64,000 nucleotides of DNA, from the NCBI GenBank assembly GCA_023159155.1, contig JAJNNX010000012.1, positions 434,001 through 498,000 of the forward strand. The letters are read 5' to 3'. Source of the DNA: Ustulina deusta. Taxonomy: Eukaryota > Ascomycota > Sordariomycetes > Xylariales > Xylariaceae. Shown one piece after another: positions 14,989 to 27,450 of the stretch. A model generated the notes under the pieces. The model had not been told where the DNA came from and did no database searches. It saw only the letters and a program-made list of their open reading frames with translations. The translations under genes and the position numbers were made by a program. Positions within the stretch are counted from its first letter, which is position 1, and the number at the start of each line of letters is the position of its first letter.

Positions 14989-14993
14989 ATACT
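14989..14993. other. Right target-site duplication (ATACT)
   Basis: The five bases abutting the right LTR are identical to 7581-7585. The match implies that both outer LTR ends are original and no recombination with another copy has occurred. Confidence 0.75.
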
Positions 14994-17900
14994 AGTTATT
15001 TTTATTATTTTTGTTTTTTTATATTTTTTTTTAAAAAACTGCTTAAAGTTTAAAAAAACTTGTTCTATTTAAAGTCCCTAATTTTAATATTTCTAAACAG
15101 TTTAATAGTAAGAAATATCTCGCCTAAATTATAAAAGCTATATTATACTTTAATATTTTAATTATTTTTAATATTACAATTTATAAAAATATTATAAAAG
15201 CAAAAATAAAGGCTATTATTAATATAACTATTAATAAAAATAATAATAACTATTTTTTATTTTTTTATTTTTAAGCTATAAATTTTAATTAGAAATATAT
15301 TTATTATTATAACTTTAAAATCTTTTTTATTATAACTTATTTTATAAATTATATTTTAGGTTTGCTAACAAACAAATATTGCTATTTTATAGCTCTACCC
15401 TATAAGGCAGCTATAGTTAATTTTCTTTTTATAGATTTTATAACTTTTATACCTTAAAAGAATTAAAAAGAAATTAATAAAAATAAAACTTAATAATTAA
15501 ACTTATTATTACTTTAAACTATTACTTAATATAAAATAATTATTTATTATTAACTTTATAATACTACTAAAAAGCAATCTAATTATTTTTTTACTATTTA
15601 TATCAAACTTAATAATAAATAATGTAAGATTATTATATATAATATTAAAAAATGCTTTTTTAGTATTAAATTTATATATAGATATTTTAGAGGCAATAAG
15701 ATTTTTATTATAGTTTTTTTTAAAAAGCTCTTTGTTTAGGACTTAATATTAAATATAGCATTAAATATTATAAAAGCACTAATATAGCCTTCTAATAATA
15801 GTAGCTAAGGTAATAGTTTTATAAATAATAATAATATTTTTTAAATTACTATTTAGAATATAAAAGCACTAATATAATTATTTAATAATAATAATACTGC
15901 CTAAGCTACTATTTAGAACATAAGCACTACTTAAATTTCTAGTTAAAACAATACTATTATATATATTAATATATAGGCTAATTAAAACAATACTAATATA
16001 AAAATTATATATTTTAATACTACTATTAAGCAAACTACTATCAATTTTTATATTAAATAAATAATATTTATAATATAACTTATAAATATTTAATTTATAT
16101 ATAGTTAATCCGCTTTTTAATATATTTAAATTATTATTATTAGTAATAATAATTACTAATTAAATAATATAGTATATATTATTTACTAGGACTAAACAAA
16201 ATATAATCTAAATATTAAACTTAAAATTATTTAAGCTATAATTATTACTACTATAATAAAGCGTATATTTTATAAAACAAACAAACAATATATATCTAAA
16301 GATTTTATAAACTTGTTTAAGCTTAAATATTTTTTTATATAGCTTATATAAAATACTATTAATATAAAAAACAAAAAAACTATTATTTAAAAAAACTTTA
16401 AATTAATTAAATTAGTTATAAATAAATATATAATATAATAAAAAATAAACTTTTTTATTTAATGTATTTTTTTTAATTTTAAGATTTATAAGTTTAATTC
16501 TAACTTTTAAAAAAAAAAGCAAAAAAATATATAAACAGTTTTATAAACAATTTATTAAATATATATATAAAAAAGCTAATATTATTGTTTATACTTTTTT
16601 TGTTTTATTTATTATTAGTTTTATTTTTAATATATAAGTTTTAATTATTAATAAAAAATAAAAAATAACTAAAGCTAATATACTTATTGCTTTTATATAA
16701 GTTAACGTAGTAGTTTGTATTTTTGCTAAAAATAGCAAGCAAATTTGCCTCCTTTTTTTTTTTAATAAATAGCTATTATAATAAGCTAGATTAGCTTAAT
16801 TTTTTTTTAACCTATTTATACTACAGTTTGAACTTTTAATAAATATTTATATAAAATAATCGGGCGCTATCTATTTTTATTGTTTTAAAATTAACTATTA
16901 TGCTAAAAGTAGCGTTTTATAGTTTATATTTATAAAATTTTATAATAGTTTTATATTTAAAAATCTTTATAATTATAATAATCTAATAATTATTTAATTT
17001 TAAATATTTGCCAAAAATATTATTTATAAAACTGCTAATAAATTAGCTTTTTTTTTAAATATTAAAAAAAATAACAATAAATTTACTAATAAAAATAGCT
17101 TTATTAATTGGGCTAATACTAAATATATCTATAATTTTATTATTTTAATTTTTTAAGCCAATCTATATTAGCTTAATAAGCAATATTTAAATATTAGTAT
17201 TATTATTTTTTATAATACTTAAATTAATAAAATTAATAAAAAACTATTTATATTTATAACTACTAAAATTATTTTTAAAATAATAAATATAATATTATTA
17301 TTATTAATTTAATATATATTAAACAACCTAGATTTATTAAATAATAAAATTTTAGTTTAGTTATAATATTACAAGCTTATTATAGCTAATTTACTATTAG
17401 TAATACTATTATATAAGCTTAATTTAGCTATGCTAACCCTAGCAATAAATAGTTAATATATTATAAAAACTATTATTTAAACTGTACTATTATTATATTT
17501 TTTTTAAAAAATATATAAAAATTAGAATATAAACTTTACTACTAAACTTATTATAAGCTCTAGCTTAACTATAATAAATTAACTTATATTAACTATAATA
17601 ATAAATATTAGATTTAATATTGTTTACGTTTTATTGTTTATTTTTTTAAAACTATAATTAATATTGCTATAGCTGCTAAACTTACTAGCTAGCCTAAATA
17701 TATTAAAAAAAATATATATATATATTTATATTTTATTTCTATTAAACTAAAAAATATAGAACTATTAATAAGTTTAAAAGCTAGCCTAATAATATAGCTT
17801 TATATAAAAAAATACTTATAAATATTATTAACTAAGCTAAGCTTAACAAAAATATTATATATTTTAAAGCAATACTTTTTAAAAAAAAAGCAAAATTTTA

Positions 17901-18734
17901 TAAAAACAAGCAGTAAACTAAAAAAAAAAAATCTAAATATATTAAAACTTTAATTATAAAACTTTAGTCTCGTTATATTAATTAAAATCTTATACTAATA
18001 TTTAATATAACCAAACATAAAACTTATATACTTAAAATTACTATAGCAAACCTTTTATATAAAAAATTACTATTTATAGCTTAAAAAATTACTATTTATA
18101 TTATTTAATAATAAATAAATATAAAAAGATAATTTATTATTTTTTTATTTAATAATTAATATATACTTTTATATAAAATATAATAATATATTGTTTTTAT
18201 TAACCCTACCTAAAACATAATATATTAGTTTAATATAAATATTAGTAAATAAAAATCGGTTGCTAAGCATATTAAAATTATTAAATATATTTTTTATATA
18301 ATATATTATAAAATAACCTATATAATACAAAACAAAGTTCTAATATTTAACGCTTAGATTTTTATTATTTAATTTAGATTTATAATTATTAATAAAAATA
18401 TAATTTAATATAATATAGCTCTTACTAATAAAAACGCAGCAACTATAATTAATAGCTATTTTAATATAATAAATAATATTATTAGCTATAATTTAAATAA
18501 TAAAATAAAAACCCTTAAAAACGATCTATTTAATATAAACAGATTTAATAAATAAAATAGAAAATAATTAATAAATAAAACAAAAAATAATTAATAAATA
18601 AAACAGAAAATATTTAATAGATAAAATAAAAAATATTTAATAGATAAAACAAAAAATAATTATATATTATAAAAATATAATCTTAATTTAAAAAAAAAGA
18701 TTGTTATATTATATAATTAGGTCTTTATTATATA

Positions 18735-19052
18735 ACTTAGCCCTATTTATTTTATACTATAGCTTGACTTTTGCCTACAAAGATCAGGACAGAGATTTTT
18801 TTTTTTAGTAAGTTATATCCAAGTTCTGTTTAGATTATTCTTTTTTGTGTAATATATAGCCAGCACGTACTACACGCTACAATACACTGATTGACTTAGC
18901 CCCACTTATCCTGTACTATAGCTTGACCTTTGCCCACAGAGGTCAGAACAGAGATCTCTTCCTTTAGCAAGTCACATCCAGGTTCTGTTCAGATCGTTCT
19001 TTTTCGTGTGATACGTGGCCAGCACGTACTACACGCTACAATACACTAATTG
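18735..19052. repeat. 159-bp tandem duplication spanning the RIP border
   Basis: Copy A (18735-18893) and copy B (18894-19052) are directly adjacent and collinear without gaps. By hand alignment I count about 27 differences, all transitions. In about 25 of them copy A has T or A where copy B has C or G. The last 35 bases (AGCACGTACTACACGCTACAATACACT region) are nearly identical. Copy A adjoins the AT-rich block and copy B the GC-balanced island, so RIP-type mutation fades out across this duplication. Confidence 0.9.
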
Positions 19053-19732
19053 CAGCCCATTACAAGCACGACCTTACCGGGAGGCACGTCGTTGCGCCAT
19101 AAAAGATCGGCTGCTAGTTTGATCTCTGTGAGGTCCGTGTGGCTTTGCACAATGGATCCGATAGGATTGTGCTCGTCCCATATAATAATACCCTGAGGTC
19201 AGGTCAGTATTGTTTATGTAACACGACGAGAGTGTTTCCAAAGTTCTTACATGAGGGTCGTAGGACATCATGTTGGCCCAGTCAGCATGTTTGAGAAGAC
19301 CAGGAACATCAAGCCTAGGACGAACAGTGTGAATTAGCATATTCATCAAGAGAAGATATTAGTTGCTCGTTCCAGCATGTACCATCTCAAATACCAATAA
19401 GACGTCGGAATTGTGAACGTCGAGCCATAATCACCCCTTGCCGATGCCTTAAAAGTCTTCTTCATCAATTAGACGGTCAGATTTGTGTCTCAATTTTTAT
19501 ATTCTTCATATTATCTTGCTGTTCCAGGTTGGCTCTCACCTATAAAGGAGATTGCCCTTGGGTCTAAAGCACGTTTAGGGAGTGATGTTTTCTAGTTATT
19601 AAGAGTATGAGCTCGAGGATTTGAATTCACATATCTGATAATTACATCATTGTGATCGCAACAAATCTTGACTCTAAAGCAATGTATGACATGTAAAATT
19701 CTGCGACTGCGGCTATTTTGATGCCGGGTGAT
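19053..19732. other. Intergenic, no gene called
   Basis: GC-balanced sequence between the duplication and the FAD-oxidase pseudogene. A minus-strand frame of 91 codons (19074-19349) has no motif I recognise, no clear neighbour relation and ends in a compositionally random tail; I do not call it a gene. No RNA gene or mobile-element end was seen. Confidence 0.5.
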
Positions 19733-20896
19733 TCAAGCAAACAACTTGAACCCCCCTGGGACACCATGCTGAAATACACCGTCTGGATCAAACCTCTTGC
19801 TCACATCTTGAAGCAATTGCTTGTTTTCGGCACCATATGAACCGATTGGGTCTTGGAAATCACAGGCGTAATTCAGATACTTGTAGGGAACAGCTTGACC
19901 TCTTGCTGCGGCGTCTTCATCGATCGCTTCCAGCAAGCTTCTTGCTGTTCCCAAAATATTCTTGTCGTCGTCTTTGTTTTCCCAATTCACCAACACAAGA
20001 ACGGAGACAAGTGGGCCACTAGTGGGAGTCAGGCCTGTGATATTGCCACCGGCTGAGAGACACTTCTCCAACAGCGACACAGGGTAAGGCTGGAAAGTCA
20101 AAGAAAACACGATGCCCTTGCAGTCTTTGACAAGATCAAGGCTTGAGGTAAACTTTTCCGCTGCCGCCTTCAGAGTTGCAGCGTCTGCTTTGACGGTGGT
20201 GTTCGCGTAAGCAACCCTGGTCATGAATTAGCCGCAAGCTGTTCCTCAGGCAACCATATGAAGGAGCAAGTGAAACTAATCTGTACCTTATTCCATTTGC
20301 AGACATCGAGGCTTGCTCATCCGCGGCGTCCTTTAGATTGATCATACGCACGGATTTGTACTGGTCCAGCTGCGGCTGAACATTCACGAAAGGATCCAGT
20401 ACGGGTGGGCTCTCGATATCATGGGTGTAGTATACCTGATTGAGACCAAGAGCCGCACCGAACTGAGCGGCGAAAAAGAGGCTGATCATGATATGAGTTT
20501 CAACCTGCGCGTCATTGAGGTGATGGACGAGGGCTTCGACCTGGTCGGGAAAGCTTGGCGGGTAGTAAAAAACGTTCCCGCCCCAAAAAGCACCTTGCTT
20601 GAAAGTCCTCATGTGATACCACCCTGGATGTTCGCGCAAGCCGGTAGAGGCTGTTGGCCAGCACCGCGGACGGCAAATGTCGTTTGGCGGCTAGTTACGA
20701 AAGGTTTAATCGTTTTCAAGAATGTAGAAACATCCTCGGCGGTTTTAGCTAGGGCGATGGCAGCTGGAGTGATTTCGCTTTCGAGTGCAGAGAGATAGGA
20801 CGTATTAAGTTTGTTGAATTCGTCGGTACCTTGAACGTGGAGTTGGTCTTGAGGTAGGGCTTGCTGGAGAGCTTCTATGGCAAGAGCTGCGGACAT
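19733..20896 (-). pseudogene. FAD-binding (BBE-type) oxidase, internally deleted
   Basis: Remnant of a secreted or cytosolic FAD-linked oxidoreductase of the berberine-bridge-like / 6-hydroxy-D-nicotine oxidase group common in fungi. The N-terminal part (start at 20896, MSAALAIEALQQALPQ) runs to RGAGQQPLPACANIQGG, the beginning of the FAD-binding domain. Near 20610 the frame shifts and the text resumes at MRTFKQGAFWGGNVFYYPPSFP, which in relatives lies over 100 residues further on. The segment between them, with the FAD-contacting glycine-rich loop, is missing. An intron at 20217-20286 (GTACAG...CCAG, branch GCTAATTC) is intact, joining NGIR to VAYANTTVK. The C-terminal BBE segment is well preserved and ends DPDGVFQHGVPGGFKLFA. 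The sequence is not RIP-mutated although AT-rich blocks lie on both sides. A deletion plus frameshift makes a functional enzyme very unlikely. An upstream in-frame ATG at 20917 is an alternative start. Confidence 0.82.
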
Positions 20897-21199
20897 GGTG
20901 AAGTTTAGATGGATCAAAATGACGGCAGAATGCGAATGAAAGCTATCTGACAGCTAACAGAGTGAAAGGGGAGCGAGGAAAGGAAGGAAAGAGAAAGACA
21001 GGGAGAGGGACAAAGGGCCACCCTTTTTTTCCAGAGAAATAAAAGGACATTGTTTTGTCCAGCATTAGCTGCTAGCCGGGTCTATCATTTAGAAAGGCCA
21101 AGGAACTCGACTCAGCCTACAGTTCTATGTCAATTGATTAATTGATTGATTTGTTTAACGTCAGTACGGGGTGCCTAGGCTCCATATTGCAGGACTTCC
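20897..21199. promoter_or_regulatory. Former promoter region of the FAD-oxidase pseudogene
   Basis: A purine-rich stretch on the plus strand (20955-21020, AG-rich) lies just upstream of the pseudogene start, and is pyrimidine-rich on the coding strand as is common in fungal promoters. No specific operator was recognised. It grades into AT-rich block 2 after about 21200. Confidence 0.35.
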
Positions 21200-24100
21200 C
21201 TAGGGGTATTATAATATGACAAGCTTTACCTATTTCTAAATATAGTAGGTGTTCTATATCCAGAAGTTAGGCAAGATGCTAGACTATACTTTTATAGGCT
21301 TATTATTTTATTGCTTATAGTTACTATATTCTGATCTGCTAAGCTAAGCTTATAGGCCTTATATATTACTAGTCTTTAGTAGTATTAGTTAGTTTAAACT
21401 TTTGCTTTTATTATAAGTTTTTTTTTGTTTATACTAGTAAGCTTTAAAGCTATACTATATAAATAGCTTTTTTATTATTTTTATTATTTTTTAAATATAT
21501 ATATTTTTTTTTAGTATTTTTTTAATAAACCGATACTTTTTTGCTTACTAGTTTAAAGCTTAAAGAATAACTATTTTTAGCTTTTTTTTTTTTTTTTTTT
21601 TTTTTATAGCAGTTTTTTTTTTTTTTTTTATATCTTTTTTCTAGCAGTACTACTTTTTTTTTTTTAAAAAAAACAAATATATTTTGTTATAATAGCTTAT
21701 TGTTTAGCAAAAGTTTTAAAACGCTATAAGATTTTATATTAACTATTACTAATATTTTTATTTATTTGCTATATATTATAAATTAAGTTTATATAGCTTT
21801 ATTAGTTAGCTATTTTTAAATTATTTTATATTATTATTTTTTATAGCTAGCTTAAATAATTTAGGCTATTTTAGCTTGTTTATTTTAGTAGCTATATAAT
21901 ATATTATATATTCTAAGCTTTTTTTTTATTTTTTTTAGAATACAAAATATAAATATAATAAATTTTTGCTTTATAATAATTAAACTTTTTATAATACTAA
22001 TAATAGTTTTTATAAACTAATATAATATTTAAATACTAGCTTAAGATTTTTTTAAGCAAATATAATACTTTTAAATATTTTTTAAATTTATATTTAATTT
22101 TTACTACTTTAAAACTATTTAAAATATTAATATTTTAATTTTTTTGTTATTTTTTTATTATTTATTTTATATTTTAGCATATTTTTTTTTTAAAACTAGC
22201 TATTATAAAGCTTAACTTTAGGTCTAAAGGCTTTTTTTTTATTTTAAGCTTTATTATTTTGTTTACTTATTTATTTTTTTTAATTTTGTAATATTTTAAG
22301 CTCTAATATATTTTAATATTATATTATTTTATAAATTTATATATTTTTATAAAAACTTATTATAATATTATTAATATATTTTTTTAGGCATACTATAAAA
22401 TAGTTATATTATTTATATAAAATATAACTATAATATTAGTTAAATATTACTAAATAGCTTTTTATAGCTTTTTAAAAGCTTTAAATATTTTTATATTAAA
22501 TATTACTTTATAAAAATATAAACTTTTATATCTTTTTATAATTAATATTTATTTTTTATATAAAATATATTTATATTTAAAACTATTTATTATTTCTAAG
22601 CTATTTATAAATATAATTATACTAAATATTAATTTGCTAGCAAACTATTTTTTAAATATTTTTATTGCTATTTTTTTGTTTATATTATTTGTAGAGGTTT
22701 TTTATAACTTTTTTAAAAATTTAGGCAGGTATAATATTGTTTGCTTAATGTCCAGCAATATTCCAGTTGCTATTTATAGGTTAATATATACTTATTATTA
22801 TTAGCTAGCTTTTTTTTTTTATTATATTATTTTTAGTATTAATTTAACTACTAATAAATATTATTTATATATTATTTTTATTTTAAAAGCATACTTATAT
22901 TATGTTTATTTAAAAGCTATTTTTACTATTAGTATTTTATTAATTATAAAAAAAATATATTTAAAGAACATTTTTTATATAAATAACACTTTTTTTGCTA
23001 TTTTTAAAAATACTTTTTAGATTGTTTATATATATTTGTTTAGCTTTGTGCTAACTATTAACTATTTGTTTATTGCTATTTTGCTTGCTAGTTTTTTTGT
23101 TTTTTATACTACGTTTTATATCTGTATAAAAGTGCTAATATTAGGACTATGTTTACTATTTTATAAAGGCCCGCTACTAGGGGGCCTCTTATTATAGCTA
23201 AAATAGCCCTAATATAGTTAGTTATTTTTAGTCTTTTTATTGCTTTTTTTTTTATATAGCGTTAAAATTATAGTTTTTTATTTAAAAAGACTTTTAGCTA
23301 TTATAGCACTAAGGCTTTTTGTAGCTTTAAAAGATCTACTAAAAAAACTAGCGTTATTATTATTTTATTATTAAGTTTAATTATAGGGTTAGCTATACTT
23401 TAATTTTTTATAAAATAGATAGCTTTTATTTTTTTGGAAACAAATGTTATTTTATTAGTTTGGCTATATTTGAAGATCTTGTTAATTTGTTTTTTTGCTT
23501 TGCGTTTGTTTTATTTTAGGGTTTTTTTTAAGGTTAGAACTATTAGGTTGTTTATATATTTTTATTTGCTAGGGTTGCTTCTAACTAGTTTGTATAGGTA
23601 TAGTATATATAGTATTAGTAATATTAGAGAACTTTATAATATATTATAGGCTACTTTTTTTAGATTTATTATTATATTTTTTAAGTATGCTATAAATATA
23701 TAGCTTATTAGAAAGCTTTTAATAATTTTAATAGTTGTTATAAGCTAGCTTTATTTAGTTATTTTAGTTAGAAGTTTATTTTTTAGTAGTATATTAAATA
23801 TTTTTTATATATTAAAAATAACTAGTATAGCTACTATTTTATTAGTAAAGGCTAGGTCTATATTATATACTAAATTAGCTACTAGGTTAGTAGTAGATTT
23901 TTTAGGTATAGCTTTTATATACTATAGATTTATTAGGCCTGTTTTTAGTACTATTTATATTATTTTTTTTGCTATAAGTTTTTTAAGTTTTTTTTTTATA
24001 TAAAATAATAAGATAATTGGTTTTTAAAACTTATATAATATAAAGTTTATTTTGTTTATTTTAAGTAGTATAATTATATTAGTTTATTTTTAGATTTTTA

Positions 24101-27100
24101 GAAAAATGTTATATTTTAAATATTTTTTTAAGAGTTATTAGTAATATTTTTTTATTGCAGGTTATATAGTATTTAAAAGCTTAACTATTATTAAGTTTAT
24201 TTTTAGTAATATTAAAGTAATTTTTGTAGCATATTTATATACTTTTTTTATTATTACTTTAGTGTTTTAAAGTAGCTATGCTTGTTTGTTCGGTTTTAGG
24301 GCTTTTACTACTAATAAGTTATTATTTATATTAAATTTTTTAAAAATATTTTTAATAAAATATTTAAATTTTTTTTTTGTTTTAATTATAACTTTTTTTT
24401 TGTTTATAAAAAATAAAGCTTTAATTACTTTGTTTTGTTTATACTAATTAATAATTACTATTAAGTTTTTATTATTTTATATATTATTAATTTTTGTTTT
24501 TTAGTAGTCCGTTTTTATTTTTATTATTATTATTAATAGTTATTTTTTATTTATTTTTATATTTTTAGTATTAAGTAACTTTTTATATTTTATTTATATT
24601 TTTATATATTTATTTGTTTATTATAATATAGATTTACTTTGTTTGTATTTTTTAGTTCTAATAGTTTTTATATATTTAGTTACTAGGGTTAATAGTGCTT
24701 CTATAGCTTTTTTTATTTTTTTTAATATAATAATTTTTTTGATTTTTAGTAGTATATTAGTTCTTGTTTTTATTAAGTTCTGCAGCTATTCTAGGTCTTT
24801 TTTTTTAATAACTATTTTAGGTAGTTTATTTGGGTAATAAGTAGGGCTCTGCTATAGCAATATAGTTTATAGTAGCTTATAGTTTAAAAAAGTTTTTAGT
24901 TTTTTTGTTATATAGCTTTTAATAAAAAGAATATTTAAAAAAGAAATATTTAGAACATGTTTTGCTTTATAGGTTATTTTTTTTAATATGTTTATAAAAT
25001 ATATTTTTATTTTTATTAATTATTTTAAGATCTATTATTTATTATATAGTATAGTAATTCTAGGTTTTTAGTTTAAATATTATATATTTAGGTTACTTAT
25101 TGCTAAGTAGTTTTTTAGTAGTTTTAGTACTATAATATATTTTATTATTATATTTATATTTAGTGCTTTATAATATATAAAAAATTTATATTTATTAATA
25201 TTAAGCTATATTATATTGCAGTAATATATTAAGGCTTTTTTTTTTATTATAAAGTTTTTTTATATTTTAATATATATTATTACTTTTAGTTTATTGTTTT
25301 TTTTTATATTTTAAGTATTTACTAGTTTATAATTATTATATTTATAATATATTTATATTTTTTTGTTTTTTTATTTATTTATTTATAGCTTTATAACTAT
25401 TATAATATTTTTTTTTTTTTTAGTACTTCTATAAAAAGATTAAATAGTTATTTATTTTATACTTAATATTTTAAGCTACTATTTTTATTGTTTGGAATTC
25501 TAGAGCGTTTGTTTTTTTTTAGTATTGTTTAGTTATATTACTATACTACTTTTTATATTTTTGCTTTTAAATTTAATAATAAATCTGTAAGCTTTTTATA
25601 TACTTTTAAACATTTATTATAATATTTTTTTTATTTTTTTAGGTTTTGAGGTGCTATATTTGTTTGCGAATTTTTTTACTAGCGTTTTTAGTACTACCGG
25701 TAGTAGTACTAGTATTACTAGTTGGATTATTATTAAAGGCGCAATAATAAATTTTTTTTTTTTTTTTTTTTTAATATATTATCTAAAAATAAAACAAAAA
25801 AAATAAAAGTTATAGCTACGTTTGATTTGTTCTATATTTGCTTTTTTAGCATAAAAGAAGTTTTTTTTTTATTACTGCTACTTTATTATTTTAGCCGGCC
25901 TATTACTTTTTTATTTTTTTTATTTATAGCAATTAAAAATAGTTAGTATTTATTATTATAGTTTTTATTATTTATTTTTCAGATTATTTTTAATTTAGTT
26001 TATATTATTAAAATAATAGTTTTGTTAATTTTTTATAGTTTTATAAAGTAGTTTTTATAGCTTACTAAATATAAACTATAATAGTTTATATATTTTAGTA
26101 GTACTATATATTTTTTATTATTTATTAGTTTATATATTTTAGTAGTACTATATATTTTTTATTATTTATTAGTTTATATATTTTAGTAGTACTATATATT
26201 TTTTATTATTTATTAGTTTATAAGTATTTAGCTAAACGCTATAGTTTTTATAAAACAGTTTTTAGTTATAATATTTTAATATATAATAGCCCTAATATTC
26301 TAAGTTATACTAAACAACCTAGATTTATTTATCTTTTTTATAAAAAAACTTGCTAGTTAAAAATAGTTTAAACTTTTTTATTAATTTTTTAAAAATTATA
26401 ACTTAAGTAACTTTTAAAGTTTTTAAGTTTATTTTTTTATAAAATATATAAGTATTAATTAGAGTAGCGCTTATTTATATTTTAATTTTTTTTATTACTA
26501 TTTTTTATATAATATTTATTAAAGTGCTTAATATATAATTAGTTATAAATACTAAAACTTAAAAAATAATATATATTATTTATTTTTTAAAAAGCTTAAT
26601 TATTTAAGCTTATAAAGTTTATTTAATAATTTTAATATTTTATTTTTTAAATAATTTGTTTTATATTACTAGATTAATTGTTTTAATTATTTAGTTTATT
26701 TTTATAAATTATATATTTTAAATAGTTTTTGTTAATAATTTTAAGTTTTTTAAAAGCGCTATTTTTATTATAAAAGTTATTTTTTGTTAGAACTATAGTA
26801 CTTTTTTGCTTAATTAAACAAATATATAAGTGTTTTTGCATAGTTTTTAAATGTTTGCTATAGTACTAGCGCTATAGTTAAAATACTTACTAAAAACTAC
26901 TAATAAGGTTACTTTAAAAAATAACTTAGCGGAAAATTTATTTTTTTTTGCTACTTTTATATATAAAAATATTATTAATTATATTTTTATTAATATTAAT
27001 ATTAATTGTTTTAATATTTCTATTTATATTAAAATATTAATTAGTTATAAAAATACTATATTTTAGCTTTTAAATTATATATATATAAATATATTAAAAT

Positions 27101-27450
27101 ATTGTTTTAAAATTTTAATATAGTTATAAGCTAGCTATTTATAGCTAGTTTAAATATTATTTTAAAATAAATATATAAAGTTATTTAGTATAATTATTAG
27201 CTATATAGTAATTTTTTAGTAAATTTTGTTTTTATAATTAATTTTTATATATTGTTTATTTAATATATTATAAAACAAAAGTTTTTAAAATTTTTTTTTT
27301 TTTAGCTATTTTTAGCTTTAGTAGCAGATTAATTATTTGATTTTTGGCCTATTTTGCTAGTTTAAGGTTAGCTTACGTTAGCGTATCAATAATAAATATT
27401 TTTATATATATATTTATAGTATTATTAAATAATACAGTAGTTTGTAACAG
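21200..27450. other. AT-rich, RIP-degraded block 2 (T-skewed)
   Basis: Second extremely AT-rich stretch. Unlike block 1 it is strongly T-biased on the plus strand, most clearly at 23000-25900. Two frames of 71 and 64 codons (23434-23649, 24643-24837) encode strings of F, L, I, V and Y; that is what T-rich DNA gives in any frame, so I do not call them genes. A few GC-containing relics remain, such as GGCCCGCTACTAGGGGGCCT near 23168 and CTACCGGTAG near 25693. I found no LTR pair or terminal inverted repeat, so the ancestral element is unknown. Confidence 0.85.
26083..26214. repeat. 44-bp perfect tandem repeat, three copies
   Basis: Units begin at 26083, 26127 and 26171, each reading AGTTTATATATTTTAGTAGT and onward to TATTATTTATT. 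The three copies appear identical, and a fourth partial copy starts at 26215. Identity within otherwise scrambled DNA suggests amplification after the RIP episode. Confidence 0.9.

Larger units (their letters stand above)
1..18734. other. AT-rich, RIP-degraded block 1
   Basis: Extremely AT-rich DNA (by eye about 15-20% GC) with stop codons in every frame every few codons. No gene survives here; the short reading frames are by-products of base composition. Residual C and G sit mostly outside CpA/TpG contexts, as expected after C-to-T mutation at CpA on both strands. The block contains a complete LTR retrotransposon (7586-14988) and several tandem repeats, listed separately. Positions 1-7580 and 14994-18734 probably hold other ruined repeats, but I could not delimit them. 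The right edge is abrupt and lies inside a 159-bp tandem duplication. Confidence 0.9.

Noticed and set aside
19074..19349. 91-codon minus-strand frame between the duplication and the FAD pseudogene
   Set aside because: No family motif, no splice partners that extend it, random-looking tail.
23434..24837. Hydrophobic plus-strand frames suggesting membrane proteins
   Set aside because: T-rich DNA produces F/L/I/V/Y strings by composition alone; neighbours are full of stops.
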